This document shows, one piece after another, positions 26,252 through 35,987 of a DNA stretch of 64,000 bases; positions within the stretch are counted from its first letter, which is position 1, and each line of letters begins with the position of its first letter. The notes beneath the pieces are model-generated. The model saw nothing but the letters and a program-made list of their open reading frames with translations, was not told the origin of the DNA and did no database searches. The position numbers and the translations under genes were made by a program. The DNA comes from Sphingomonadales bacterium (GTDB lineage Bacteria; Bacteroidota; Bacteroidia; Chitinophagales; Chitinophagaceae): contig VHBB01000003.1 in the NCBI GenBank assembly GCA_016872155.1, positions 1-64,000 on the forward strand, given 5' to 3'.

Positions 26252-26259
26252 CAAAGATA
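26252..26259 (-). promoter_or_regulatory. -7 promoter element for the serine hydrolase
   Basis: TATCTTTG on the minus strand matches TAnnTTTG exactly and ends 7 bases before the ATG at 26244, giving an almost leaderless mRNA. Confidence 0.7.
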
Positions 26260-26280
26260 GGGTTCCTGTTTATTTACAGC

Positions 26281-26288
26281 TATATTTG
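26281..26288 (+). promoter_or_regulatory. -7 promoter element for serA
   Basis: TATATTTG matches TAnnTTTG exactly. It lies 31 bases before the serA ATG at 26320 and so rules out the upstream in-frame ATG at 26221 as the normal start. Confidence 0.75.
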
Positions 26289-26319
26289 CGAAGCTACTTT
26301 ACAATTTATCGACACGGTA

Positions 26320-27552
26320 ATGCAAACGACCACCAGTTATCCCAAAGAAAAGATCAAGATCCTTTTTTTGGAAAATATTAGTGATGCAGCGGTCAAAAAA
26401 TTTCGATCGCACGGCTATACACAAATAGAGAAGATCAACCGTGCCCTTAGTGAACAACAACTTATCGATGCCGTAAAGGATGTACATATTCTAGGCATCC
26501 GCTCTAAGACCTCAATTACCCAGCCGGTACTGGCGGCCGCCAAAAAGCTCCAGGCCATTGGGTGTTTTTGCATTGGGGTCAACCAGATCGATCTTAAGGC
26601 GGCCACCCAAAAAGGAGTGGCCGTATTCAATGCTCCTTATTCGAATACACGATCGGTAGCCGAGTTGGTCATTGGTTCTTCTATAATGTTGCTACGCGGC
26701 ATTCCCGATAAGAACTTGGCGGCGCACCAGGGTAGTTGGCAAAAAGATGCCAAGGGAAGCCGAGAGATGCGCGGCAAGACCATGGGTATAGTAGGATATG
26801 GCAATATCGGAAGCCAGGTAAGTGTAATGGCCGAGGCCCTGGGCATGCGGGTCGTATTTTATGACATAGAGAATAAATTGCCATTGGGTAATGCAACGGC
26901 TTGCCGCACGCTAAAAGAATTGCTGGCTGCAGCAGATATAATAACATTACATGTACCGGAGACTCCGCTTACACATCATCTTATTAATAAGCAAACCCTT
27001 CGACAATGTAAAAAAGGAGCCTTGCTTATTAATTATGCAAGAGGCCATGTGGTCGATCTAGATGCGGTTCGTTATGCCCTGGAAAAAGGTCATGTTGCCG
27101 GGGCTGCTATAGATGTATACCCCTGGGAGCCCGAAAAGAACGGCGATCCCTTTTCTTGTCCGCTTCAACAACAACCCAATGTGTTGCTGACCCCGCATAT
27201 TGGCGGCAGTACCGAAGAGGCCCAGCAAAATATTGGCGAGGACGTAAGCGTAAAGCTCTTTCAGTACCTCGAAACAGGCTTTAGCGACGGCTCTCATACC
27301 ATTCCGCCCATTTCGCTGCCGCGCCAAACCGGGGCGCATCGCATTTTGCATATTCATAAGAATGTTCCGGGCGTACTGTCAGCGATCAATGCTGCCCTTT
27401 CAAGTAATAATATAAATATCCTTGGTCAATATTTGAAAACCAATGAGATGATAGGATATGTTATACTTGATATTGATCATAAGCTTTCGACCAGGGCGCT
27501 ATCGATCTTACGGGATATACCCGGCTCGATCAAAGTGCGGGTGCTTTATTAA
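26320..27552 (+). CDS. serA: D-3-phosphoglycerate dehydrogenase
   Basis: First step of serine synthesis: oxidises 3-phosphoglycerate with NAD+. From ATG 26320 the product is 410 residues, the same as the E. coli enzyme. The in-frame ATG at 26221 would add 33 residues overlapping the divergent hydrolase gene and upstream of the promoter. The NAD-binding motif GYGNIGSQ is at 159-166, the catalytic region includes INYARGHVVD and a His in LTPHIGGST, and a C-terminal ACT domain (about 340-410, LHIHKNVPGVLSAIN) suggests serine feedback. serB and serC are not in the window. Confidence 0.95.
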   Translation: MQTTTSYPKEKIKILFLENISDAAVKKFRSHGYTQIEKINRALSEQQLIDAVKDVHILGIRSKTSITQPVLAAAKKLQAIGCFCIGVNQIDLKAATQKGVAVFNAPYSNTRSVAELVIGSSIMLLRGIPDKNLAAHQGSWQKDAKGSREMRGKTMGIVGYGNIGSQVSVMAEALGMRVVFYDIENKLPLGNATACRTLKELLAAADIITLHVPETPLTHHLINKQTLRQCKKGALLINYARGHVVDLDAVRYALEKGHVAGAAIDVYPWEPEKNGDPFSCPLQQQPNVLLTPHIGGSTEEAQQNIGEDVSVKLFQYLETGFSDGSHTIPPISLPRQTGAHRILHIHKNVPGVLSAINAALSSNNINILGQYLKTNEMIGYVILDIDHKLSTRALSILRDIPGSIKVRVLY

Positions 27553-27601
27553 GCATCTTTTATTCCTATAATTTATATTATGTTAAGTATGTGATGCAAA
27601 G

Positions 27602-27625
27602 AAAAAGCCGTCTGTTTAAGATGGC
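27602..27625 (-). terminator. Intrinsic terminator of the TPR protein gene
   Basis: On the minus strand, GCCATCT pairs with AGACGGC (one G-T pair) around a 5-base loop and is followed by TTTTTC. It lies 20 bases after the TPR gene stop, between convergent genes, and may also slow serA transcripts. Confidence 0.75.
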
Positions 27626-27644
27626 CTTCCCCGATTCGATCAGA

Positions 27645-28991
27645 TTAGTTCTTTATGGATTCGTATCGATCATTCCACTTCTTCTCTTCTGCCGCCCACT
27701 TGGCCTGATCGGCCGTGTTTTTGGCCTTGGCCGCCATCGCCTTTTTAAAGGCGAATATATCGGCCAGATAACTGGTGGCTTTCTTATACTGTTGTTTATC
27801 GCGGGTATCGAGTTCTCCCCTGGCTGCAAAAATGCCGGCGGCCGCTTCGTAAGGCTCTTTGGCACCTTCTAGGGTTTCGCCGTATTCTTTATCGAGTGCG
27901 TCTCTTTTGGCAATATCCTCTTTTGAGGCCATGGTACCGGGTTTGGTACGCGCCTTCATGTCTTTGGCATGCTGGTCTCTTTTTTCGCTTACTACGGACG
28001 CTTTATTAATAAAATGATCTCCGATATAGAGATAAGGAATCTCATAGCCGGGTCTTGCCTTAGCAGCCCGGTTAAAGGCGCCTATCATCTTCTTTTCTAG
28101 CTCAGCATTATAGGCAGGCAACACAGCCTCTGTATCGCGAGGATCGAGTGTGTCGTATAGGATCTCTCCGAGCACTTGGTTAGCCTTAAAATTATCGGGA
28201 TCAGTGGCCAGCAATTCATCGATGGCTTTTAGCTTCTCTTCGAATCCGTTTGCCAAGCCCACGGCAAAATCCACTTTGTCGTAATCGAAATAATCACTTT
28301 TGGGAAACACCTCTTTGCCTAGCGCTTTATAGCGCTCAAAGGCTTCCATGTCTTTTTTTCCAAAGGAGTATGTAATTAGGTAACGATAAACACCCTCAAA
28401 TCCATCTCCACCTACTTTAGCATTAGCTAATTTTTGATAATACACCAAGGCATCGTCTTTGAATCCACCTGATTCGGCCGTTATACCGGCCAAAATTAGC
28501 ACGTTAGTGTCTAGTGAAGAGCTGAGTAATTTAAATTTGGTTAGAATATCGGAGTAGCCGATCGCTTTTTTTAACTTAACAAGCGCATCTCCCCAATTTT
28601 TTTTGCTGTAATCGTTATATCCGCTCGTATAAAAAGTAGAATAAAGATTGACCGCCCCATTTTGATACATGGGTTCGCTTAGCAAGGCCATGGCAGGATC
28701 CATCTCTCTGAACTTGGCAAAGGCGGCATCGGCATCAGCGATCAGTTGTTCCGCTTCGGGGGTTCCTTTTTTGCTGTCTGTGTTGGCCAGCGACGAATAG
28801 ATGATCGACTTTAAAATAAAGGCCTCGGGTTTGGCGGTATATTTAGCATTGTTAAAGGCTTTGTCGATGTCGGTCTTGGCCTTATCGAATTGATTAAGCA
28901 TGACCAGTGTCTTTACAGGGTCATAATTCTGTGCCACCAACGAGGTAGCGGCCATAAGTAATACTGCAAGTGTTAAAAAATACGATTTCAT
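27645..28991 (-). CDS. Secreted tetratricopeptide-type repeat protein
   Basis: A 448-residue protein with a clear signal peptide (MKSYFLTLAVLLMAATSLVAQ), so it is probably periplasmic. The mature part is helical with degenerate TPR-like repeats (for example NWGDALVKLKKAIGY, DDALVYYQKLANA, NFKANQVLGEILYDTLD) and ends in a Lys/Ala-rich helix. Proteins of this type are common in Bacteroidota, and I know no defined function. It starts 47 bases after gyrA on the same strand and has its own terminator, so it may be co-transcribed with gyrA. Confidence 0.8.
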   Translation of the reverse strand: MKSYFLTLAVLLMAATSLVAQNYDPVKTLVMLNQFDKAKTDIDKAFNNAKYTAKPEAFILKSIIYSSLANTDSKKGTPEAEQLIADADAAFAKFREMDPAMALLSEPMYQNGAVNLYSTFYTSGYNDYSKKNWGDALVKLKKAIGYSDILTKFKLLSSSLDTNVLILAGITAESGGFKDDALVYYQKLANAKVGGDGFEGVYRYLITYSFGKKDMEAFERYKALGKEVFPKSDYFDYDKVDFAVGLANGFEEKLKAIDELLATDPDNFKANQVLGEILYDTLDPRDTEAVLPAYNAELEKKMIGAFNRAAKARPGYEIPYLYIGDHFINKASVVSEKRDQHAKDMKARTKPGTMASKEDIAKRDALDKEYGETLEGAKEPYEAAAGIFAARGELDTRDKQQYKKATSYLADIFAFKKAMAAKAKNTADQAKWAAEEKKWNDRYESIKN

Positions 28992-29038
28992 GTTTGTGGG
29001 TTGATAGGTCTAAAATACAATTATACCAGTGTCTAGTG

Positions 29039-31606
29039 TTATTCAGTTTTAGGAGATTCATTACCATCAGGTAAGGCATCGCCTGTTGAAGGCAAGTTCG
29101 ATTCCTCGGTTTCTTCCTCTGCTTGTTGATCATCTAAATTGGTGATGGCGGCAATATCATCGCCCTCGTCAATGCGAATCAGTTTTACGCCCTGCGTAGC
29201 ACGCCCCTGCTCGCTAATACCGCTTACAGGCATGCGAATGGTTACCCCGCTTTTGCAGGTGATCATAATATCCTCATTGGGTGATACGTCGAGCATGCCG
29301 ACCAGTGAACCGGTCTTATCGGTCACATTGATGGTCTTGACTCCTTTGCCACCGCGGTTGGTAAAGCGGTATTCATCTACTGCCGTGCGTTTGCCGAATC
29401 CCTTTTCACTTACGACCAGCACCGTGCGCTGCATCTCTGCATTGGGATTAACACAGATCATACCCACCACCTCATCATCTTGCTCTTCTACCTCTATGCC
29501 GGCCACACCGATGGCACCGCGACCAGTGGCACGAACCTTTTCTTCTGAAAAGCGAATGGCGCGCCCGCTTTTTACAGCCATCATAATCTCGCTGGTGCCA
29601 TCGGTTAGTCGGGCTTGCAATAGTTCATCGCCCTCAACGATAGTAATGGCATTCACTCCGGTTTGACGTGGTCTACTAAAATCTTCGAGCGCGGTTTTTT
29701 TAATGATGCCCTTTTTGGTACAGAGCACGATGTTGTGCGTATTAACAAAAGCCTCATCTTTCAAATCCTTTACATCTAAAATGGCGCGCACCTTATCGTC
29801 TGGTGGCAGTTGCATTAGATTTTGAATGGCTCTTCCTTTAGAGGTTTTTTCTCCCTCGGGAATTTCATAGACGTTGAGCCAATAGACCCTGCCTTTTTCG
29901 GAAAAGAAAAGCATGGTATGATGCGTAGAGGCCACAAATAAATGTTCGATGTAATCCTCTTCTCTGGTCTTTCCTCCGATCACGCCCCGACCCCCTCTGC
30001 GCTGCGATCGATATTCGTCGGCCGGTGTTCGTTTAATATAGCCTAAATGAGAAATGGTAATGACCACATCTTCTTCTTTGATCAGATCTTTTATCTTGAC
30101 CTCGTCGTCGAGGTAAGTGATCTCGGTCTTGCGGGCATCTCCGTATTTTTCTTTGATCTCGAGGAGTTCTGTTTTTATGATCTCAAAACGTTTGCCCTCG
30201 TTGCTCAACAATTCTTGCAACCAGGCAATCAGCTTCATCAACTCATCGTATTCCTCACGGATCTTGTCTCGCTCCATGCCGGTAAGACGCTGCAAGCGTA
30301 GCTCGAGAATAGCCTTGGCCTGCACTTCGTCGAGCCCCCAGCCTGCTCCGATCAGGCTTTCCTTGGCAAGCTCCGGTGTGGCCGATTGACGAATAAGTGC
30401 AATTACTTCGTCGAGATGATCGAGTGCGATCAAATAGCCTTTTAAAATATGCGCTCTTTTTTCGGCTTCCTTTAATTCATAGCGGGTTCTGCGCACCACC
30501 ACGTCGTGACGAAACTCTACGAACTCTTGAACCAATTGCTTTACATGCAAGGTGCGGGGTCTTCCTTTTACGATCGCCACATTGTTAATGCCATAAGAGG
30601 TCTGCAGATCGGTATGCTTGTAAAGCTGGTTAATGATTACATTGGCAATGGCATCTTTTCTGATGTCTATTACAATACGGGTGCCTTCTTTTTGATTTGA
30701 TTCGTTGTTAACGTGGGTAATTCCTTCGATCACTTTTTCGTTGACCAATTCGCCAATGCGGTTGGTAAGCGCATCCCTGTTAACTTGGTAAGGAACTTCG
30801 GTGATGACCAGTTGTTCTTTGCCACCGGCCTTGGTATCGACGATGACTTTTCCGCGCACCACTACCCTGCCCCTGCCAAAATGCATCGCAGCCTTTACAC
30901 CCTCCATTCCGTAGATAACACCACCGGTCGGGAAATCGGGTGCCTTGATATGCTGCATCAGTTCGTCGATGGTTATCTCACGATTGTCAATATACGCCAC
31001 ACACCCATCGATCACTTCGCTCAGGTTATGCGGCATCATGTTGGTCGCCATCCCTACGGCAATACCGCTCGATCCATTGATCAGCAGCTGCGGAATACGG
31101 GTAGGTAGCACCGTTGGTTCTGTTTCGGAATCGTCGAAATTGAGTTGAAAATCGACCGTTTCTTTTTCGATGTCATCGAGCATATGCTCCGACAACTTCT
31201 CTAGTCTCGCCTCGGTATATCGCATGGCGGCCGGGCCGTCTCCATCTTGGTTACCAAAGTTTCCCTGCCCGTCAACAAGGGTATATCGCATGCTCCACTC
31301 CTGGGCCATTCTAACCATGGCATCGTAGACAGAAGAATCTCCATGCGGGTGATATTTACCGAGTACCTCTCCCACGATACGAGCCGATTTTTTATAGGCT
31401 TTATTGTGATTGAGTCCAAGTTCATTCATAGCATATAGCACCCGGCGATGCACCGGCTTTAATCCATCGCGCACATCCGGTAAGGCGCGACCCACGATTA
31501 CCGACATAGAATAATCGATATAGGCGGTCTTCATTTGCTCTTCGATCTGCACAGGAGTGATCCTGTTAAAATCGCTTGTTTCCTGGGGGTTCAGCTGTTC
31601 GTCCAT
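29039..31606 (-). CDS. gyrA: DNA gyrase subunit A
   Basis: The breakage-reunion subunit of DNA gyrase. The 855-residue protein has the catalytic Tyr130 in RYTEARL, and the quinolone-determining region [12 protein letters not shown] keeps Ser91 and Asp95, the residues equivalent to E. coli Ser83 and Asp87. The GyrA box QRRGGRG in the C-terminal pinwheel separates it from topoisomerase IV ParC. It ends in an acidic tail (EEETEES...). A -7 element (31638-31645) precedes a leader of about 28 nt. The TPR gene follows on the same strand. Confidence 0.97.
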   Translation of the reverse strand: MDEQLNPQETSDFNRITPVQIEEQMKTAYIDYSMSVIVGRALPDVRDGLKPVHRRVLYAMNELGLNHNKAYKKSARIVGEVLGKYHPHGDSSVYDAMVRMAQEWSMRYTLVDGQGNFGNQDGDGPAAMRYTEARLEKLSEHMLDDIEKETVDFQLNFDDSETEPTVLPTRIPQLLINGSSGIAVGMATNMMPHNLSEVIDGCVAYIDNREITIDELMQHIKAPDFPTGGVIYGMEGVKAAMHFGRGRVVVRGKVIVDTKAGGKEQLVITEVPYQVNRDALTNRIGELVNEKVIEGITHVNNESNQKEGTRIVIDIRKDAIANVIINQLYKHTDLQTSYGINNVAIVKGRPRTLHVKQLVQEFVEFRHDVVVRRTRYELKEAEKRAHILKGYLIALDHLDEVIALIRQSATPELAKESLIGAGWGLDEVQAKAILELRLQRLTGMERDKIREEYDELMKLIAWLQELLSNEGKRFEIIKTELLEIKEKYGDARKTEITYLDDEVKIKDLIKEEDVVITISHLGYIKRTPADEYRSQRRGGRGVIGGKTREEDYIEHLFVASTHHTMLFFSEKGRVYWLNVYEIPEGEKTSKGRAIQNLMQLPPDDKVRAILDVKDLKDEAFVNTHNIVLCTKKGIIKKTALEDFSRPRQTGVNAITIVEGDELLQARLTDGTSEIMMAVKSGRAIRFSEEKVRATGRGAIGVAGIEVEEQDDEVVGMICVNPNAEMQRTVLVVSEKGFGKRTAVDEYRFTNRGGKGVKTINVTDKTGSLVGMLDVSPNEDIMITCKSGVTIRMPVSGISEQGRATQGVKLIRIDEGDDIAAITNLDDQQAEEETEESNLPSTGDALPDGNESPKTE

Positions 31607-31637
31607 GATCGTAAAAAAGCCCTTTTTTCGGGGTATG

Positions 31638-31645
31638 CAAATCTA
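31638..31645 (-). promoter_or_regulatory. -7 promoter element for gyrA
   Basis: TAGATTTG on the minus strand matches TAnnTTTG exactly and lies 31 bases before the gyrA ATG. Confidence 0.7.
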
Positions 31646-31737
31646 GTTTTTTAGGGGCTGATTTCCTTGTAAATTCAGGCTTTTTTGAGGCTATTTTATC
31701 CACCCTTGTTAATTAAAAAAATGGAGATATTTGCCCT

Positions 31738-33060
31738 ATGAAAACCATCCTTTTATTCGGGGCAGGCAAGTCTTCTTCGGTACTTATTGACTACCTGTTG
31801 AAAAAGGCCCCCGAGCATGGTTATCTGCTACGGGTCGTTGATGCCAATGCCGATTTGGCAACGGCGAAGATCGCGGGCTCTCCCCATGGGGTGGCGCTGA
31901 GCTTTGACAGTACCGACCATGCCCGTAGATCGCTCGAGATCGAGGGGGCCGATCTGGTCATTTCATTGCTGCCTCCGCAACTTCATCAGCTGGTAGCCAA
32001 CGATTGCCTGCGGTTAAAAAAGCATCTTCTGACCGCCTCGTATGTAACCGATGAGCTCAAGTCGATGGACGCCGCCTTGCGATCGAGCGGTCTTCTTTTT
32101 CTCTGCGAGATGGGGCTCGATCCGGGTATTGATCATATGAGCGCTATGGCCATTATTGACGCCATTCATCAAAAAGGCGGACAGGTATTTTCTTTTGTTT
32201 CTCATTGTGGAGGATTGGTGGCTCCTGAATCGGATAATAACCCCTGGCATTACAAGATTAGCTGGAACCCTCGCAACGTGGTAACGGCCGGACAGGCGGG
32301 CGCACTCTATCGACAAAACGGAGAGTCGGTATCCCTTTCTTACGAAGAGATATTTGCCCGCGACCATAGTGTCGACATAGACAAACTGGGTACGTATGCC
32401 TGGTATCCCAACCGCGATTCGCTATCGTACTTATCGCTATATGGACTTCAGACAGCCCATACGTTTATACGCACCACCTTGCGTCACCCCGATTTTATAC
32501 AGGGTTGGAAAAAATTAATTCAATTATCTCTTACCAGCGACCAACCGCTCTATCAGTTACCGGGCGCCACACTTAGTTCTGCTTTCTCTTATCATTTTAC
32601 AAAAAGTGGATGGATGCAAAAAATGCAGCAAAGCGTAGCGCAAGATTCGCTCTTTGCCCAACAACTTCAATTTTTAGGGGTCGATCAAGATTTAACTCCG
32701 CTTGGCACAGCTAGCTTTACGCCTGCCCTTCTTTTGCAACTAGCTCTAGAGAAAAAACTTGCGCTGTCGCAAAACGACCGAGACATGATTATTATGCGCC
32801 ACGAGATCGGCTACGATCTGTCTGGAACATCGCGCCAAGTAGTTAGTCAATTGATCGTAAAGGGAGAAGATCCGCTTCGTACGGCCATGGCTAAGACCGT
32901 CGGCCTGCCGCTGGCTATGGCAGCGCTACTTATACTGCAAGACAAGATCTCGCTACGCGGTCTACAAATACCTACACATTCCGAGATCTACCAGCCGGTA
33001 TTGCAATCGCTAAAAGAAGAGAAAATAGAATTTTCAGAGACAGACCTTGCTGTGCTATAG
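31738..33060 (+). CDS. Saccharopine dehydrogenase-family protein
   Basis: A 440-residue oxidoreductase with an N-terminal Rossmann fold (MKTILLFGAGKSSSVLIDYL, GAGKSS at 8-13) and a saccharopine dehydrogenase C-terminal domain (GLDPGIDHMSAM onward, about 125-430). The family includes saccharopine reductases of lysine metabolism and related amino-acid reductases. No lysine-degradation partner (for example LKR or aminoadipate semialdehyde dehydrogenase) is next to it, so the substrate stays open. GATATTTG at 31726-31733, one mismatch from the -7 element and 4 bases before the ATG, with TTG at 31706, is a possible promoter. Its last 6 bases overlap the convergent EVE gene. Confidence 0.85.
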   Translation: MKTILLFGAGKSSSVLIDYLLKKAPEHGYLLRVVDANADLATAKIAGSPHGVALSFDSTDHARRSLEIEGADLVISLLPPQLHQLVANDCLRLKKHLLTASYVTDELKSMDAALRSSGLLFLCEMGLDPGIDHMSAMAIIDAIHQKGGQVFSFVSHCGGLVAPESDNNPWHYKISWNPRNVVTAGQAGALYRQNGESVSLSYEEIFARDHSVDIDKLGTYAWYPNRDSLSYLSLYGLQTAHTFIRTTLRHPDFIQGWKKLIQLSLTSDQPLYQLPGATLSSAFSYHFTKSGWMQKMQQSVAQDSLFAQQLQFLGVDQDLTPLGTASFTPALLLQLALEKKLALSQNDRDMIIMRHEIGYDLSGTSRQVVSQLIVKGEDPLRTAMAKTVGLPLAMAALLILQDKISLRGLQIPTHSEIYQPVLQSLKEEKIEFSETDLAVL

Positions 33061-33468
33061 TTTGTGACCCGCTAACTCCAACACGATCTTCCATTCTTTA
33101 TCTGTAACCGGTTGCACCGACAACCGTCCTAGTTTGACCAGTGCCATTTCGGCCAGTCTTTTATCGGCCTTAATGGTAGCTAATGAAACAGGTTTTTTAA
33201 GAGTCTGAAACGGCTTTACATCAACGGCCACCCATGCGGTCTCTTCCGTAGTGGGATCTTGATAAGCCTCTTTGACGATCTCTGCAATCCCTACGATCTC
33301 TACCCCCTCGTTGGAATGATAAAAGAAGGCCAGATCGCCTTTTTTCATAGCGCGCAAATTATTACGAGCCGCATAATTACGTACCCCGTCCCAAAAGGTT
33401 CTTTTATCGTTGAGAAATTGCTCCCACGAGTATTTAAAGGGTTCTGACTTTAGTAACCAATAGGCCAT
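33055..33468 (-). CDS. EVE-domain protein
   Basis: A 137-residue protein that is one complete EVE domain, a PUA-like fold believed to bind modified bases in RNA or DNA (related to human THYN1). Motifs: MAYWLLKSEP at the start, FWDGVRNYAARNNLRAMKKGDLAFFYHS in the pocket region (given here as two adjoining parts, FWDGVRNYAARNN and LRAMKKGDLAFFYHS), and AWVAVDV later. It begins 9 bases after the lutA-like gene and is probably the last gene of a four-gene run. Which modified base it reads is unknown. Confidence 0.9.
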   Translation of the reverse strand: MAYWLLKSEPFKYSWEQFLNDKRTFWDGVRNYAARNNLRAMKKGDLAFFYHSNEGVEIVGIAEIVKEAYQDPTTEETAWVAVDVKPFQTLKKPVSLATIKADKRLAEMALVKLGRLSVQPVTDKEWKIVLELAGHKL

Positions 33469-33477
33469 AAAAAAAAT

Positions 33478-34197
33478 TTACCAGCCGGCTGCCAAGACAT
33501 CGGCCAGGTGTAGCGTGGTGATCGAATATCCTTTCTGATTGATGTAGCCTTGCTGGTGCATTAAACAAGACAGATCGGTGGAGATTAGATAACGAGCACC
33601 GGTGGCAAGCGCGTTCTCTACTTTTTGTTCTCCCATGGCAACCGATATATTGTCGTACTTAACGGCAAAGGTGCCCCCAAATCCGCAGCAGGTCTCGGCA
33701 TCGGCCATCTCTACCAACGACAGCCCCTTGACCTTGGCAAGTAGTGTTCGCGGTTCTTGTCGAATCTTGCACTCGCGCAGGGCGGCGCAAGAATCATGAT
33801 AAGTGCCTACCCCACTTAGCTGAGCACCAAACTCTACCTTGCCTAACACATTGACCAAAAAATCAGAAAACTCATAGGTGCGTTGCTTAAGATCTTGAAC
33901 CTCGTGATGCAACGATGAATTGTCGAAGAGCCGACTGTAATAGTTCTTAACAAAACCCGCGCAACTGGCACTGGGCGTTACGATGGGGTCGGTTCCCTGT
34001 AAATCTTTAATGAATTTTTGACAGACCGATTTGGATTCTTCCCAAAAGCCGGCATTAAAGGCCGCCTGTCCGCAACAAGTTTGCTTTGTGTTATACGAAA
34101 CGGTGCAGCCTGCTTTTTCTAATACCCGCACCATGTTGAAAGCCGTATCCGGAAACAGCTGATCTACAAAACAGGGTATAAAAAGCTGTACGTTCAA
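33478..34197 (-). CDS. LutA/YkgE-type (Fe-S)-binding cysteine-rich domain protein
   Basis: A 239-residue protein with two cysteine-rich (CCG) domains: CCG at 41-43 (TKQTCCGQAAFNAGF) and CCG at 170-172 (AETCCGFGGTFAVK), plus SASCAGF and HDSCAALREC. This layout matches LutA/YkgE, a subunit of the L-lactate oxidation complex LutABC, and heterodisulfide-reductase-like electron carriers. lutB and lutC are not adjacent here, so the lactate role is tentative. It lies 14 bases after the TPR gene and 9 before the EVE gene. Confidence 0.87.
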   Translation of the reverse strand: MNVQLFIPCFVDQLFPDTAFNMVRVLEKAGCTVSYNTKQTCCGQAAFNAGFWEESKSVCQKFIKDLQGTDPIVTPSASCAGFVKNYYSRLFDNSSLHHEVQDLKQRTYEFSDFLVNVLGKVEFGAQLSGVGTYHDSCAALRECKIRQEPRTLLAKVKGLSLVEMADAETCCGFGGTFAVKYDNISVAMGEQKVENALATGARYLISTDLSCLMHQQGYINQKGYSITTLHLADVLAAGW

Positions 34198-34211
34198 CGC
34201 TGGCGGTGGGG

Positions 34212-34904
34212 TTAGTTGGCAGATTGATAGACACCCAAACGAGCCAGGTATTTTTCGGCATCATAAGACTGCTGGCTGCGGGGGTATTTTTCACGCACCT
34301 CTTCGTATAGAGCGATCGCTTCTTTGGTATTGTTCATTACCTGATCTGCAAAGTAGGCGGCCGTAAATAAATAATCAGGCGAGTTGACCTCGTCTTTTTT
34401 AAAATGATAGGCTGCTTTTTTATAGGCAGCAAGGGCATCGCTATTCTTACCGCTGTCTGCGTAGGCGTCTCCAAGCAGTTTGTAAGCGCGGGCTTGTACC
34501 CCCTTAGACGAGGTGCTGAATTTCTCGAGCATAGCAATGGCGCTTGTATTATCACCCAGCTTTATATAGCAACTTCCTGCATAAAAGTGAGCCAGATTGG
34601 CGGCATCTGTACCGCTAAAGCGATCGATCACCTTTAAAAACCCCAGGTTCTGTCCGTCTCCATTGAGTGCCAGAGCGGCTGAATCTTTTCTGTAATACTC
34701 CTCGGCCCGAAACATAGCTTCCAGCGCCTTGTTCTCGCGAGGTTGTTGGTACAATTGCTGGTAGGCGAACCAGCCGGCTACTGCCACTACAAGCACTAAC
34801 GAAACAATAGACAGGTGTTTGCTGTAGGCAGCCCAGAAGGCCTGTAACTTTTCTAGTACACCTGCGTTGGTCTCTTCGGTAAGGGGATTTTTTTGCTCAG
34901 CCAT
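34212..34904 (-). CDS. Membrane-anchored TPR protein
   Basis: A 230-residue protein: a cytoplasmic N-terminus of about 30 residues, one membrane helix (about 31-52, LSIVSLVLVVAVAGWFAY), then periplasmic TPR repeats (FYAGSCYIKLGDNTSAIAMLEK, AYKLLGDAYADSGKNSDAL, each shown in part). The layout resembles YfgM-like ancillary proteins that work with periplasmic chaperones, but sequence alone does not prove this. It begins 23 bases after pdhA. Confidence 0.8.
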   Translation of the reverse strand: MAEQKNPLTEETNAGVLEKLQAFWAAYSKHLSIVSLVLVVAVAGWFAYQQLYQQPRENKALEAMFRAEEYYRKDSAALALNGDGQNLGFLKVIDRFSGTDAANLAHFYAGSCYIKLGDNTSAIAMLEKFSTSSKGVQARAYKLLGDAYADSGKNSDALAAYKKAAYHFKKDEVNSPDYLFTAAYFADQVMNNTKEAIALYEEVREKYPRSQQSYDAEKYLARLGVYQSAN

Positions 34905-34927
34905 ATCGGTTTAATTGATCGGTAAAA

Positions 34928-35923
34928 TTAATCGATTATAAAAGGGTAATGAGGATCTACATAAACATCTTTCAGTACTTCGCTATCATCGGGCCAAGGA
35001 CTTTCTTCGGCAAAACGAACAGAGGCCGATACCATAGCATTGACTCGGTTATTGATGATCTCAATATCGGCCTCGGTGGCAAATTGATTTTCGTAAATGG
35101 TATGCAACACTTGCTGAATGGGATCTTTGCCTCTGTAATCATCCACCTCTTCTTTGCTGCGGTATTTTTGGGGGTCACTAATGGAGTGCCCTTTGTAGCG
35201 ATAAGTTTTGATCTCGATTAGTGTGGGGCCGCCCTTCTCACGAGCCCGGTTAACGGCACGGCTAATGCCATTGTGCACGGCCTCGGCGCTCATTCCATCG
35301 ATGGTATCGGCAGGCATTTCGTAGGCGTCTGCCAGTTTATAGATGTCAACTACGTTCGACGTACGTTGAATCGAAGTACCCATGGCGTAGTTGTTGTTCT
35401 CGCAAATAAAGACAACCGGCAGTTTCCAGAGCATGGCCAGATTGAAGGTCTCGTGCAGCATACCCTGACGGGCGGCACCATCCCCAAAAAAGGTCAGCAC
35501 AACATTTTCACTATTGCGATATTGTTCGGCAAAGGCTAGTCCGGCACCGGTGCCGATCTGCGCACCCACAATACCGTGCCCCCCATAGAAATTATTTTCT
35601 TTGCTAAAGAAGTGCATGCTTCCTCCCTTACCCTTGGCACAGCCCGTGGCCTTACCGTATAGTTCGGCCATACAGCTGTTTACCGTTACCCCTTTTGCAA
35701 TAGCCAGTCCATGGTCGCGGTAGGCGGTAATAAACAGGTCTTCGGGACGAGTGGCCGTCATACAGCCGGCGGCGATCGCCTCTTGGCCTACATAGGCATG
35801 AAAAAAACCCCGGATCTTACCCTCCATTTTGTACTTCTCTTCTGCCATCAGCTCGAACTGTCTGATCAGCTGCATTAACTCGTACCAGTACAGATAGGTT
35901 TCTTTCGAAAATTTAGCTGTCAA
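34928..35923 (-). CDS. pdhA: Pyruvate dehydrogenase E1 component, alpha subunit
   Basis: The thiamine-diphosphate-dependent subunit that decarboxylates pyruvate. The TPP motif GDGAARQGMLHETFNLA and ENNNYAMGTS are intact, and the N-terminal region has KIRGFFHAYVGQEA. I choose the TTG at 35923 (TAKFSKETYLYW), giving 331 residues, the usual length. The only upstream ATGs (36025 and two later ones) lie before the -7 element and would overlap recF. The beta subunit is not adjacent. Downstream are a TPR gene, the lutA-like gene and the EVE gene, each within 25 bases. Confidence 0.92.
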   Translation of the reverse strand: MTAKFSKETYLYWYELMQLIRQFELMAEEKYKMEGKIRGFFHAYVGQEAIAAGCMTATRPEDLFITAYRDHGLAIAKGVTVNSCMAELYGKATGCAKGKGGSMHFFSKENNFYGGHGIVGAQIGTGAGLAFAEQYRNSENVVLTFFGDGAARQGMLHETFNLAMLWKLPVVFICENNNYAMGTSIQRTSNVVDIYKLADAYEMPADTIDGMSAEAVHNGISRAVNRAREKGGPTLIEIKTYRYKGHSISDPQKYRSKEEVDDYRGKDPIQQVLHTIYENQFATEADIEIINNRVNAMVSASVRFAEESPWPDDSEVLKDVYVDPHYPFIID

Positions 35924-35942
35924 GGGTATCAATTTTGAGTCG

Positions 35943-35950
35943 CAAAAATA
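35943..35950 (-). promoter_or_regulatory. -7 promoter element for pdhA
   Basis: TATTTTTG on the minus strand matches TAnnTTTG exactly. It lies 19 bases before the proposed TTG start at 35923 and downstream of the ATG at 36025, which decides the start. Confidence 0.7.
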
Positions 35951-35987
35951 AGGGAAAGGGCCCATATTAGGTAAATTGCAGCCTACC

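Noticed and set aside
31607-31637. Possible attenuator in the gyrA leader (CCCC GAAAAAA GGG then T6)
   Set aside because: The stem is only 3-4 bp and too weak to stop transcription; the A6/T6 symmetry is probably chance.
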